A DNA stretch of 32,500 nt from Sphaeroforma sirkka (taxonomy: Eukaryota > Opisthokonta > Ichthyosporea > Ichthyophonida): contig LUCW03002420.1 of assembly GCA_001586965.3 (NCBI GenBank), positions 1-32,500 of the forward strand, written 5' to 3'. The notes beneath the pieces were generated by a model. It worked only from the letters and a program-made list of their open reading frames with translations, did not search any database and was not told where the DNA came from. How positions within the stretch are numbered: position 1 is the stretch's first letter; each line of letters begins with the position of its first letter. Positions 9,927 through 21,845 of the stretch are shown here, piece by piece. The translations under genes were made by a program, and so were the position numbers.

Positions 9927-11417
9927 TATTACATATATGAACGGACACGCACACACAAACACACGCACGCACACAACACATGTCAATAATCAACAATAAT
10001 ACATATCAATAATAATATATATATATATAAATATATATTCGTCAGTATATAATATGTAACAATAATAATATGTATAATATAATATATATATAATAATGTA
10101 ATATATAATATGTATATATATATATATAATAATAATATAATATATATATAATAATAATATGTATGTATTATGTTTACATACATGTATATTGTTATTATTT
10201 ATGTTTTATGACATAATATCATATGTAATATATGTAATATAATAATAATATGCAATATATATACATATAATAATAATAATAATAATATAGCCATACATAC
10301 ATAATAATAATAACATATATATATAATATATATGTCAATACATACATTATTCGGCATTAATGTATAATAATATCTAATAATACATAATACATAATGCACA
10401 TGGACATGCACGGACACGCACACAGTACGCGCGCGCATCAACAATCGCATGCACGGACCATCATGCATGTATGTAATGTCAATGTGTAATCCAATACACA
10501 TCATGATGTAATGTATTAGCATTATAATGCATATGTATGTATAATAGTATAATACAATGTAACATATAATAAATATAATAATAATATGTAATATTGTATA
10601 TATAATTATATATATATGTATGTACATGTATGTATAATATGACATATAACATGTGTTATGTATATAATATGTATAATAATAATATAATAACATATAATAT
10701 AATAATAATATATATGTATAATATAATAATACATATATAGCATGTAATAATAGTATATATATATAATATATATAATATATGTATGTAATAACGTGGACGT
10801 TACATAATAATAATAATAATAATATAATAATAATAATATATGGTTTCGATTACACATGCACACAGGACAGACACGCACGCACGCACGCACGCACGCACAA
10901 CAACAATAACAACATCAACAATCAACAACAATAACATCAATATATAATATATGTTATATATAATACATGTATATATATATATATTATGTATGCATGCATA
11001 TGTAATAAGTAATAATATATATATCATCAATTATATAATATATAGCAATATATTGTAACATACACATATATAATACATATGTTAATAACATAATATAATA
11101 ATACATGTAGCCAATAATATAATAATATGCATATATAATCTTAATAATAATATACAGCCAATAATATACAATATAATAATACATAATAATGCATGGATGC
11201 ACGTACATGCACGCACGCATGCACGGACGCGACGCGCGTATGTGCGTACATATGCGTATGTGCCAATGTAATATGTATGTGGCATAATGTATATTGATAT
11301 TGAAATATTATATGTAATACATAATATATATGTAGCATATATATAATAATATGTATATTATGTAATAATAAATATATATATATATCATATATATATATGT
11401 TATATATATATATATAT

Positions 11418-11453
<36 letters not shown>

Positions 11454-11788
11454 ATATACATATATATAATAATAATAATGTACATAATATATGTAATAAT
11501 AATATATAATAATATAATATATATAGACATATAATAATAATATATTATATCGTAATAATAATCAATACCAATTATGCGGACGTTCAATAATAATAATCAA
11601 TAACACATAAACAATGTTGTTATGCGCGCATATCAGACGCGCGCGCACGTTCTCGCATACCAGACGCGGACTTCACGCACGCACACGTACGCATGGCATT
11701 ACGCACACACATCATACTCACGCACGCGCACGCGCACGCACGCACGCACACGCGCGCACGCGCACGCGCGCGCATATACGCACGTATA

Positions 11789-11828
<40 letters not shown>

Positions 11829-12031
11829 CGTATGCGCATGCACATTCACACGCGCACGCGCACGCGCACGCGCGCGCACGTTCAAACACACACGTACACG
11901 CACGCACGCACGCACACACACACACATGTACAGCACATATATATATATATATATATATGATATGTGTGTATCATCATATATGTGTACGTGATGAATGGAT
12001 GTGTGTGAATGTGTGTGTGTGTGTATAAATG

Positions 12032-12073
<42 letters not shown>

Positions 12074-15000
12074 ATTTTTTAGTGTAGATTAGGGCACTAG
12101 AGATTGTCATTTAGACACTCTTTTAGTGTTCGCATGATGTGGATAAACATTTATTCTGACCATATTTCACCTTATGATTCATGCAGAACTTTGAAAGAGA
12201 GTAAGGCTGACCCCGCAGAGGTCAAAGTTGCTGTGAACGTATTGAAGAGTCTTAAGAAACGGTTAGAAGAGGGTGCAACCACAACACACAAGGTGTGTAA
12301 TACTGTAACATTTATATTTTTTAGTCTCATTCATTATCTTAAGTCTGCCGTGCATCAGCTCAACGGCGTAGATGTGCTTACACGAACGGCTGCACCTTCG
12401 TTTGTATCGATTTACCATAATGTTTTCTTCACAATTTTGGTCACAGACTTGTATATACACGCATATCTATGTATGCGTCATGCCCACTAGAAGAGAAGGT
12501 GCATGTGCACGTGATAAACACGCAGAAGTGCAAATGTGTCTCGCTAGAATGTGCATGGTAGTATTACCAGACTTAACCAGACAATTCAACCGTTCGTTGT
12601 GTATTCGGCTCACTGTATGCCGATGTACGGGTATCAGCTATAAACTGTGCACATTCTCATGGGCCAATGGAGACGAACGATTACTTATCCAACATATGTA
12701 CCATTACATATGCAGTGCTTAATGCAAATGTATGTCTGTCTAGGTTCATGATCGGCGTAAGCACACCGTTAGAAGTACATGTAGCCGTATAGTCGTGCAT
12801 GCCACAAGAAATACGTCCTCTTATCGTGCGTTTGTTTTGGCGTCATAGTTGGATAGGCCGGCAAGTCTCTGCTATCTAGAAGTACGTTCTCAATTTTATT
12901 ATACATATTTATGTATACGCAAATATCACTAATGCCAGGCTCGATGCCGGCTTCAACAAAGCTTCATTTGAGGATCTGATGAAGCGCAGATTTTTCTATG
13001 GACTATCCAATGACATATACGGTGGAGTTGCTGGACTTTACGATCTTGGCCCCATGGGCTGTGCCCTTCAGGTATGTGTATGTGTGCGTGTGTTGTTATG
13101 CGTGCATAGGCGTTTATACGTGCGTGTTAGCGTGTGTAGCGGTCGGTATATGTGTTTGTGCATGAAAGTATGCTAAGGCGTTTATCTGTTTGATATTGGC
13201 GTGGGTCATATTCTGGACTCTATGGACTGCGAACTTCGGGTGTGTGCACGCGAGGGTGCTTTAAGTGTGCACTTATATGTACCGAGTCTTCGGCCTTTGC
13301 CCGTATATGATATTGATGTGAATAGCCGTATACACATGTAAACACCTGTGCCGCTCGAAGGGACTGATGATGCTTGACCTGACAGAACCAATGCATAAGA
13401 GTGGCATGGGTCGGTCCAATTCGCACAGACGGGACACATGTCAGCTACATTGCCGTATACTTGACATGGTATATCTCGGGCTCTCCTTGATATATACACA
13501 TGCATGCTCACGCACATCATAGCCCTGGACATCTGTTCTATGCGGTGCAACCAGCGACATGCACATGTCCGATATAAACACGTCACGGTATCTGAAGTAC
13601 AATGTCTCATATTGACCGATGGTGCCATTTAGAATATATGGGGTCACCCCAAAGCTTGGGTCTTTGCAGAATCGACAACATGCTATGTATAGTGTTTAAA
13701 CCTTGAAGCGCTTTATACATAGAATTATGCTGCACCCCTACAGGCCAATCTGCTTGCGCAGTGGAGGCGTCATTTTGTTCTAGAAGAGCAAATGCTGGAA
13801 GTAGAGGCCACCATAATGACCCCCGAGCCAGTGCTAAAGGCCTCGGGACATGTGGACCGTTTCACCGATCTCATGTGCCAGGATACGGTCACCGGAGAGA
13901 ACTACAGAGCCGATCATCTGCTGGAGGCGGTACTCGAGAAGCTCATTGAGGTGAGTGTGGGTGATATGGGTAGCAAGATAGGCTTGTACTGATGGCATAC
14001 ATATAGCCAAGTGTGTGTACTTGTGGAAGTGTGTATTTGTGGGAGTGTGTTGTGGTGTGTGTGTGTATTTGTGGGAGTGTGTTGTGGTGTGTGTGTATTT
14101 GTGGGAGTGTGTTGTGGTGTGCATAGTGTATTGGACAGTGCAGTCTGTATAAATAGTTTGAACAGCTGTGTTCGATGTTTGTCTGGTCATTGGATTCAGA
14201 GCCGATTTTCTGCTGGAATAACTGGGGAGCTCTTGGTGGGAAGTGCAGGTGGTGTAAGCGTGATAGCTTTCTACTGATGACATACTTCTACTTTATATGT
14301 GATATGTGTATGTTGGTATATATACCAGTACTACTCAATATGTGATAACTGTAAGTTGGCAAATAAACCCATACTACTCAATATGTGATAACTATAAGTT
14401 GGCATATAAACCCATACTACTCAATATGGGATGCGGGTATGTTGTCCGGTCTCGGTACCACGGGGTGTTCAATGGGGTTGAATCAACACTCGAAGTTCTA
14501 TGGACGTAAGTGTAAACGATGGATAGCCTCCTATAAATCTGTTTGTGCACCCAGACGCACATGTGTGCGTATATGCAGATATGTGACGATCGCGTCTGTA
14601 TATATGTGAATACGTATTGAGGGTCAAGCAGGATAAAAAAATGCTACTGTACCTGTAGGCCAAGTAAATGGCGTGAGCATTGAGTTCGAGTGCAGGCTTT
14701 CCTATCAATCCCAGCTGGGTTCATCTACTTTATTGGGCCACATACACGCGTTTACGACTTGTACGATGTAGGTGTAGTCGTATATCTATGTTGGGTACAT
14801 ACTGGCTAAGCTACAGAGACGGCACTACTCTCAGGCATCGGTCTACGTGAGGTCTTTTACCTATGCATTCCCTGTCTGTGCTGTGTATATTCAACTTTGT
14901 GTACATAACCTAGGCATATATAAAATACTTATGAGTAGCAACATATACACCTAACATATATCTGCCATCCACGTGTATTTGAGTGAAATGACCTCTTCGA

Positions 15001-16337
15001 TTTACTGACACCCACACCACAAGTGAGCACCTACCTAGATATGCATCGTTGTCGTCAAACCCAATCCCTCAACCCTGCTAAACCCTAAACCCTAAACCCT
15101 AAATTTTAACCCTTAACCTTTGCTCTTGTCACGCCCAGGCCAAGGACACACCCTCAGAGCTCCGCGAGAAAGCACGCACCACCATTCCCCTGGTTGATGG
15201 TCTGTCTGGTGATAAGGAGAATCTGTGGAGAGTCATGCAGGAGTTTGATGTGCGTTCACCCACCGTACCGGAGTTGACCAAGGCAGAGAAAAAGGCCAAC
15301 CCAGGTGCAGTTGCCAAGGGCAACCCGCTCTCCGAGCCTGTGGACTTTAACCTGATGTTCTCGACCTCTATCGGTCCCTCCGGCAATGTAGGTAGCATGT
15401 ATTTGTATTATATCCCGATATGCCGCTGGGTGTGTGTGGTGGTCTGCATGCTGGAGTGCAACTACCACGGCTGTTTATGTATCACGTATAAGCAATTGCA
15501 CATACCACTGCATTGCTGTGTGTGAATGTTTGTGGGCGTGGTTAAAGGCATCTGTTGCAGGGCAGCTATCTGACTAATCCTCTGGGGGTTGTTTTCAGAG
15601 GTGACTGTTTTTCTGTGCGCGTGTTGGGGTTTAGGGTTTCTATTGTTGATACCTGGAAGCTGTCCCATCCAGCGCATCCTACTCTCAGGCAGTAGTGTGT
15701 GCGTGGCATTCGCAACGAAACGATACATGACAAGCAGGCCAAATCCTTACGATATGGTTTCTCAAGGGTTTGTAGTCCTTGACGCTTGAGGTCCAATACT
15801 ACATGTGCATGTGCTTATGTGGCGGTTCCCTTAATTTTGATGACAACTTAGCTTGGTTCAGTATATTTGAATGTCGAAGCTTACCACACAACAGTTATCT
15901 ACATAAAGACTGTAGCACCATTATGGCGCCAACTGGGACATACATACACATGCACCTCACTCACCTGTGCAGACTTATGTCAACAATTACATGATATTAC
16001 GTATATATACCAGGCATGTACATACGCAATGGTCACACGTGATACTATATCCCATCAACTGCAGGTGAAAGGTTTCCTGCGCCCCGAGACGGCCCAAGGT
16101 ATCTTCACCAACTTCAAACGGCTGTACGAGTTCAACAACAAACGCTTGCCCATGGCCGTTGCACAGATTGGCAAAGCGTTTCGTAACGAGATCGCTCCCA
16201 GGTCTGGTCTGTTGCGAGTGCGAGAGTTCACTATGGCGGAGGTCGAGCACTTCATCGACCCCAATGACAAGTCACACAAGAAGGTGTGTGAAAGCGTTGT
16301 TGTTGTTGTTATTGTTGTTGTTGTTGTTATTATTATT

Positions 16338-16369
<32 letters not shown>

Positions 16370-19300
16370 CGTCGTTGTTGTTGTTGTTGTTGTTGTTGGT
16401 TGTGGAGTGGGTGTGGGTGTGGGTTTGCGTTGTGTGCATATTGTGTGTGCATGAGTGAGTGACTTTGGGTGCTAGTTGTCAAGTCCTTGTATAGGAATAA
16501 GCTGGACGCTATTCAGCAATAAGTGATAGGTATATCATCACAGAGTGCCTTGCACATCACTATTGATAGCGTAGAAGGCTGCGTTGTACCTCGAGGCGTT
16601 ACTCGTGTCTCCCTCTCGCCCACGTTTAGAGACCCAATCGTTCGACAATGTATCCCGGCGTCGCTACATGATACCTTGCATACACACACCTGTCCACACA
16701 CATACACAATCTGCATATCCCCATGCCACGTCCCACTAACCACCATACCTACCCTGTGCATCCCCCACAGTTCAGCCTGGTCAAGGACGTCCAGATGAAC
16801 CTCTACGCCGCGGCGGACCAAGAGCACGCGCGCAAACCCACCGTCACCACCATAGGCGAGGCGGTGGCCAGTGGCATGGTAGCCAATGAAACCATCGGCT
16901 ACTACATGGCACGCATCCAGCTGTTCCTGGTGTCTGTGGGTATGAAGGCGGATCGCGTGCGCTTCAGACAGCATCTGAGCACCGAGATGGCCCACTACGC
17001 CACCGATTGTTGGGATGCAGAGTATGTGCAAAACACTGTACGGGTGTGGGAGTAGAGGCATGTGTGTCGGAATGGTCGTGTTAGAGTTTAGGGTTAGGGT
17101 TCTATAGTATGGCATGCTGGCCTTGTATGTGTTAGTGTGACTATTGGCGTCTATTTTTAATTATGTGCATACATTTAGTATGTGCGTATATATGTTTGTG
17201 TGTGTTTGATGGATGCTCATGTTGCTGCCTATGTAGGTATTTTATTTATATACATCATCACATGTACATGTATGCGTCCCAGCCGGCACCATTTCTCTGT
17301 AGCCGTGGAGGCAGATTCAGTTCACATCTTCTGAGCTCGCATCCACTCACTATCCAAACCATCAACGGCCATCAACAGCGTGAAGGGATGGCAAACTCTC
17401 ACGTGTTCGTGGGCACCCGCCCGTCCATGGCCCATAAGTTATATGCACACGCAGACACATACTATCAGCTCACAGCTTTGCATTGAATGTGCGTTATCTG
17501 CAGATGCTTCACCTCATACGGTTGGATTGAGTGTGTGGGCTGTGCGGATCGCTCGGCGTACGATCTGACGTGCCACTCCAAGGCCACAGGTACCGAACTT
17601 CAGGCACAGGAGGATATCATACCCCCTGTGGTCGAGACGGTCACAGAGGCGGTGCCCAACAAACAGTTGGTATGTACATGAGCGAGACGCGTGTCATAGA
17701 CGTAATTAGAAATAGGCTGTGTGTGTGGCGTCGTGAGGAGATTGTATGGAGGGGCATATGTAGGGGGAGACAGACGCATGCGTGTGCACTTGCATGTGAG
17801 CTATGGTATATTACTCTGTGTGTGTGTACGTTCGATTCGACATATATTCATGTTCAAATTTCACATGCACAGACACCAGTACACACAGCCCACGGCCCAC
17901 GCAATAAAGAACTTAACAGATGTTATTCTTCAGCCCTAAACTATGCATATGCGTTCCTGTCTATTCCGTGTTATGGACGTGTTTCTATCTACAAGAACAC
18001 ATGTGTGTAGGGCATCTATCCTCGTGTACTCGCATTGCCTCGGATATTTCGCCCGTATACGCACTTCTGAATCTGGAGTTTGATTCTGACAATACATATT
18101 CTTTTGTCCAGTACAGTGTACATGTACTCAGCTATGCTTGTGCTTCACAAAAGCATACCAAGCTTCTAATATTGTCACTTAACCCCCCCTCCCCCCACCC
18201 CCTGCTGCGGGAGACTGAGAGAAAAGGATTAGGGCAAGCTCTGTAGTGATTCCAAATTCCAATTAATTTTGGATTCACTTTCACAATATGCTTGCAGGTA
18301 GGTAAAGCGTTCAGGAAAGAGGCCAAATTTGTCAACGATGCCCTGGCAGCCCTAGATTCGGTATCAGCAGCGGCAATGGGATCTGCTCTGGAGACGAGTG
18401 GCAAATTCACGCTCAAGGGCACGGATGCCAACGACTACGACATCACTCTCGAGATGGTGGGTGCACACGTGTACACACCATGGGTGTGCTATTGTGATGT
18501 GTTGGGTATATACATACCATGTGTTTATTATTGTGATGTATTTGTGTATATACATACAGCGTGGTGATGTATGGGTGTATTCTGTATCTCCCGAGATGGT
18601 GAGTGCACACTGCGTGTGCTATAGAGATGTGTTCGGGTATATACATACAGCGTGGTGATGTATGGGTGTATTCGTGTATTGTTGCAGTGGATATGCGTGA
18701 ACAGTTCAAGTGTTCTATGCGCATATATGTTATACTATGAGTGTGTTTGCCTCTGAACATGGTGTGCATATAGTTAGGGGTGTAGGTTCTAGTTGATGGT
18801 TGTGGGTGTATTTCATTTGTGTATTGCCATAGTTGATATGCGTGTGCATTCCAACTGTTCTATGCGCATGCATGTTGTAATATGCGTGTGTTTGTATCCG
18901 AGCGTGGCGTAGTTCTACTTGGGGACAAAGGTTTCGGTTGATGTGTGTGTGGTGCGGTCAAGCGGTACCGGTGACTATAGAGATACATAAAGCACGCGTG
19001 CAGCACACAACACTGAAATGTGCTAGTATTAGTGATACAGCGGAACGCAGCAGATACTGATTACCCCAGGCTCCAAACAGCTTGTGCATTGGACTTACGT
19101 AGCGTATACCCGTCTCGGCGGCATCTCACACCACACAGGTTAGTGTAGAGACCAAGGAGAAGAAGTTTACAGTGCGCAACTACACACCAAGTGTCATCGA
19201 GCCATCATTCGGTATCGGTACGTTCTACCCTATTCTATTTATATATTTTAACTATAGTGCGGTTGAAATAGGCTCTACACACACGTGTACCAGTTAGGTT

Positions 19301-21231
19301 CCACATGCGCGCAGGTCTGGAGTCTAAGTGCAAACACTGCCGTTTTGGGGCATTTCATACCCCCGCGTTTGGGTTCAAAAGGCCACTCTCTTGTCACTAA
19401 TGGGCGACATCCTGATGTAGCTCGAGTAGGTAGCAGCTGCTCTTCTGCGTCCTATCGCACGAGTGTGCGTGACCTCTATAACTCTGTGCCTTCGCATCTG
19501 TGTAGCGGTGTGCGCCTCATTTGTGGCGTGTACGACGGAGTGTGTGTGGTCTGTCTGAGGAGTGTGCGTGTGGTCTGTCTGAGAAGTGTATGTGTGGTCT
19601 GTCTGAGCAGTGTGTGTGTGGTCTGTCTTAGGAGTGTGTGTGTGGTCTGTCTGAGGAGTGTGTGTGGTCTGTCTGAGGAGTGTGTGTGTGGTCTGTCTGA
19701 GGAGTGGGTGTGTGGTCTATCTGAGCGTGTGTTCCGGCTCGTTCAGCGAAACGGTGACCGCCTCGACCAAACACGCCCATGAGGATATTTCGGGTATATA
19801 ATACCGGTTGTATATGTTTATGGTACAATTTCGCTTGACCAGTATGGTATCTCATTCTGCCCTGATTTCCCCTGCGTGCTGCTGACAGGGCGGTGTATGT
19901 ACGCCTTGCTGGAGCACGTGTTCTGGGCGCGTGAGGGTGATGAGCAGCGCGTGGTGCTGTCGCTGCCTGCGATCATAGCGCCCACAAAGGTTGTGCTGCT
20001 ACCCATCAGCAACCAGGACGACTTCAATACCACCCTGGATGAGCTGGGTAAGCAGACAGGCGTGCGCTGTGGGCATGGGTGTAGGTGTAGTACACATGGA
20101 TCTGTATGGGAAGTGTTTACGTAGATATGGTGAACGTGTATCTGTCTGTGGGGAGTGTTTACGTAAGTGTAGTGGATACGTATTTGCCCGTGGGGAGTGT
20201 TTATGTAAGTGTAGTGTATATGTAATTGCCTAGGGGAAGTGTTTACATAAGTTTACTGTATGTGTATTTGCCTGTGGAGAGTGTTTACGTAAGTTTAGTG
20301 GACATGTATTTGCCTGCGGGTAGTGTTTACGTATATGCAGTGTACATATATCTGCATGTGGGGAGTGTTTACGATCATGCTCCTTAAGGCGTTCGTGCGG
20401 TGTGCAGGTAGTACACACCTTGGCTTGCGCTGTGGCCCGTGAGTGTTCCCAACGATTTCAATGCTAAATGCGCCACACTCATATATACTGAAAGGTCGCT
20501 TCGAATACACGCTTATCCGCCAACCGAGATCCTATCATTCGGTCTATCTGTACCCGATTTAAATCATATTCATGTACTGTACAATTCATTTACAGTATGC
20601 ACCCCAATTAGACACCTTGTTATTGACCACCCATTCATGCGTCTTGCCTTTCACTTCTCATCTTATTTTGACACATTTCTGTTTATTTTTATTGCCTACA
20701 GCCGCTGACCTCACCGACAACGACGTGAGCTTTAAGGTTGACACCAGTTCCGCCGCCTTGGGTCGCCGATACGCCAGAACTGACGAGCTGGGAGCCGCGT
20801 TCGCCTGGTAAGGCTAACATTTGTGATTGCGATATATGGTATATGGTATATATTATATATATATATACACACACAATATATTTTATATATATATATATAT
20901 ATACTTGCATACATCTATGTATATGATTTTAGATTCACACAGTCGTACCGATTGTGTAGTGCAGCAGTTGCTAAGTCAATTTCGCACCACCCGCATGTCT
21001 CCTATTGCCCTAACATTCTATACCCCCTGTTCCTCTCCAACCACATCCATCAGTACGGTGGACTTTGAAACGCTTACAGACAAGTGCGTAACGCTGCGTG
21101 AGAAGGAGTCTATGTCGCAGGTGCGTCTGCCCATTGCCGATGTTGGTGCGGTTGTGCGCAAACTAGCACGTGGCATGGAGACCTGGGCTCATGTGCAGGA
21201 GAAGTACCCGGCCTTCTCTACCAACGCTTAG
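9641..21231 (+). CDS. GARS: Glycine--tRNA ligase, cytosolic type (13 exons, 690 aa predicted)
   Basis: A class II synthetase that charges tRNA-Gly with glycine using ATP. Exons: 9641-9699, 12187-12294, 12939-13071, 13744-13950, 15139-15387, 16065-16283, 16771-17021, 17504-17669, 18298-18456, 19139-19217, 19889-20047, 20702-20807, 21054-21231 (TAG). All introns are GT-AG and the phases join without a break to 2073 coding bases, close to animal GlyRS. A WHEP domain occupies residues 5-50. KRRFFYG...GLYDLGP (71-94) opens the catalytic core, RPETAQG is 258-264, motif 2 (FRNEI...RVREF) is 291-307, motif 3 (EPSFGIGR) is 538-545, and the anticodon-binding domain runs from about 569 to 690 with [11 protein letters not shown]. 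Exon 2 ends at one of three overlapping GT sites; only 12295 keeps the frame. Start: A at -3 and an in-frame TAG at 9602-9604 upstream, so no mitochondrial leader is encoded here. Exon 5 has an extra Lys/Ala-rich insert around residue 220. Introns 2, 3, 5, 7 and 8 hold nothing I recognise beyond short TTTAGGG motifs. Confidence 0.95.
9700..12186 (+). repeat. GARS intron 1, microsatellite-filled (2.5 kb)
   Basis: The donor is CAG|GTAAAT and the acceptor ATGCAG|AACT. The intron holds a (CA)n tract at 9848-9889, (TA)n at 9895-9924, about 1.6 kb of TA/TAA-type repeats from 10000 to 11600, CG/CA-rich alternating purine-pyrimidine DNA at 11635-11930, and (TG)n then (TA)n at 12000-12070. Long open frames on both strands here are products of the repeats and encode only low-complexity Tyr/Ile/Cys/Val/His peptides. 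I see no gene inside the intron. Confidence 0.9.
14030..14121 (+). repeat. 30-32 bp minisatellite in GARS intron 4
   Basis: Three copies of a GTGTATTTGTGGGAGTGTGT-type unit, rich in G and T on the transcribed-sense strand, occur 80 bp after the exon 4 donor. Confidence 0.85.
14322..14430 (+). repeat. 43 bp minisatellite in GARS intron 4
   Basis: About two and a half copies of a unit containing TACTACTCAATATGTGATAA begin at 14329, 14372 and 14415. The first copy contains a donor-like CTGTAAGTTGG and the second has the variant CTATAAGTTGG. Confidence 0.85.
15079..15103 (+). repeat. Interstitial telomere-like repeat (CCCTAAA)n
   Basis: Three full CCCTAAA units preceded by TAAA lie 35 bp before the exon 5 acceptor, with degenerate CCCT units on both sides. 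Single TTTAGGG-type motifs also occur in intron 5 (15628-15639) and intron 7 (17087-17101). Confidence 0.85.
16290..16400 (+). repeat. (GTT)n trinucleotide tract in GARS intron 6
   Basis: A run of about 35 GTT units, with ATT interruptions near 16309-16340 and two GTC units near 16367-16373, starts a few bases after the exon 6 donor. It reads through as a poly-Val or poly-Leu frame but lies entirely inside the intron. Confidence 0.9.
18447..18676 (+). repeat. Duplicated exon 9/intron 9 junction
   Basis: The end of exon 9 and the start of intron 9 (CTCGAGATG|GTGGGTGCACAC, from 18448) reappear at 18588 as CTCCCGAGATGGTGAGTGCACAC, followed in both cases by a similar GATGTGTT-GGGTATATACATAC segment. 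A second 91-bp periodicity repeats ATACAGCGTGGTGATGTATG at about 18550 and 18641. The copy thus contains a decoy donor with a better GTGAGT consensus than the true one. Confidence 0.8.
18674..18950 (+). repeat. Diverged ~145 bp tandem duplication in GARS intron 9
   Basis: Two copies with shared landmarks (GATATGCGTG at 18690 and 18835, then GTTCTATGCGCAT, GCGTGTGTTTG-like and GTTGATG segments in the same order) lie head to tail. Many substitutions separate them, so this duplication looks older than the junction duplication just upstream. Confidence 0.7.
19545..19735 (+). repeat. ~26 bp TGTGGTCTGTCTGAGGAG minisatellite in GARS intron 10
   Basis: About eight copies of a unit with the core GTGGTCTGTCTGAG differ by small changes in the GT spacer. 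The frame across it gives a repetitive Val-Val-Cys-Leu peptide that is not part of the synthetase. Confidence 0.9.
20107..20375 (+). repeat. ~40-45 bp GGGGAGTGTTTACGTAAG minisatellite in GARS intron 11
   Basis: Six to seven copies of a unit with the core GGGGAGTGTTTACGTAAG begin about 60 bp after the exon 11 donor. Several copies contain ACGTAAGT, a near-perfect 5' splice site consensus. Confidence 0.85.
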
Positions 21232-21358
21232 ATCCGGGGCACACTCGAGATACGGCTATAGACTATATGAGGTCGTGCCTGGTGGTTGCTTTATTGCGCT
21301 GGCCACGTGGGTAGGTGAAGACGGGCGGCGGAAGTACTACCATCTTGTCCCTCGAAGT

Positions 21359-21552
21359 TTAGTTAGAAGCTATAAATAAATTAGTTCGTGGCCAGTGCTT
21401 AGTTAGGAACTATAAAAAAATAGTTCGTGGCATTTGCTTAGTTAGGAGCTATAAAAATAGTTCGTGGCCAGTGTTTATTTAGGAAATATGAAAAAAATCG
21501 TTCGTGGCCAAGAGGTGCGGACTATAAATAAATTCGTGGTCAGTGCTGCTTC
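21359..21552 (+). repeat. ~39 bp tandem repeat in the GARS 3' region
   Basis: Four to five units share the pattern TTAGTTAGGA(A/G)CTATAAA...TTCGTGGCCAGTG. AATAAA occurs inside the first (21375-21380) and last (21527-21532) units. The array starts 128 bp after the stop codon and is probably within the 3' UTR or just beyond it. Confidence 0.85.
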
Positions 21553-21700
21553 TGTAAAGCGGTGTGATCAGTACTGGCAGATTGCCCATGTATTGACTAT
21601 TCCCAAATATCCAGCTCACTTACAATCTACCGATGTCGTTGCAGTGTATGTATCGTAACCGAATTGTGGTACATTTCGACATGGAAATGTGTCACAATGT

Positions 21701-21706
21701 AATAAA
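21701..21706 (+). promoter_or_regulatory. Candidate poly(A) signal AATAAA for GARS
   Basis: AATAAA lies 470 bp after the stop codon, outside the tandem repeat. The AATAAA copies inside the repeat at 21375 and 21527 are equally possible, so the true cleavage site is open. Confidence 0.4.
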
Positions 21707-21845
21707 ACGACAAACTTTTAGACACTCACATACGTGCAATCTTGTGCAAATAGATATTTATATACAAATTAACGATAGATCCCGTTTCTACACACATGTG
21801 CAGAAACATGCATATACATTTACTTGTACGTGCATAAAATACATC

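Noticed and set aside
9632..11991. Many open frames of 60-164 codons on both strands in GARS intron 1
   Set aside because: They are translations of TA, TAA, CA and CG microsatellites, with only Tyr/Ile/Cys/Val/His/Thr/Arg-type low complexity and overlapping frames on both strands.
16284..16454. Poly-Val/poly-Leu stretch after the motif 2 exon of GARS
   Set aside because: It is (GTT)n read through past a good donor; the family sequence resumes at the exon starting at 16771.
19285..19782. 165-codon frame with a repeated Val-Val-Cys-Leu peptide
   Set aside because: It lies in GARS intron 10 and is a readout of the 26-bp minisatellite; the synthetase sequence is complete without it.
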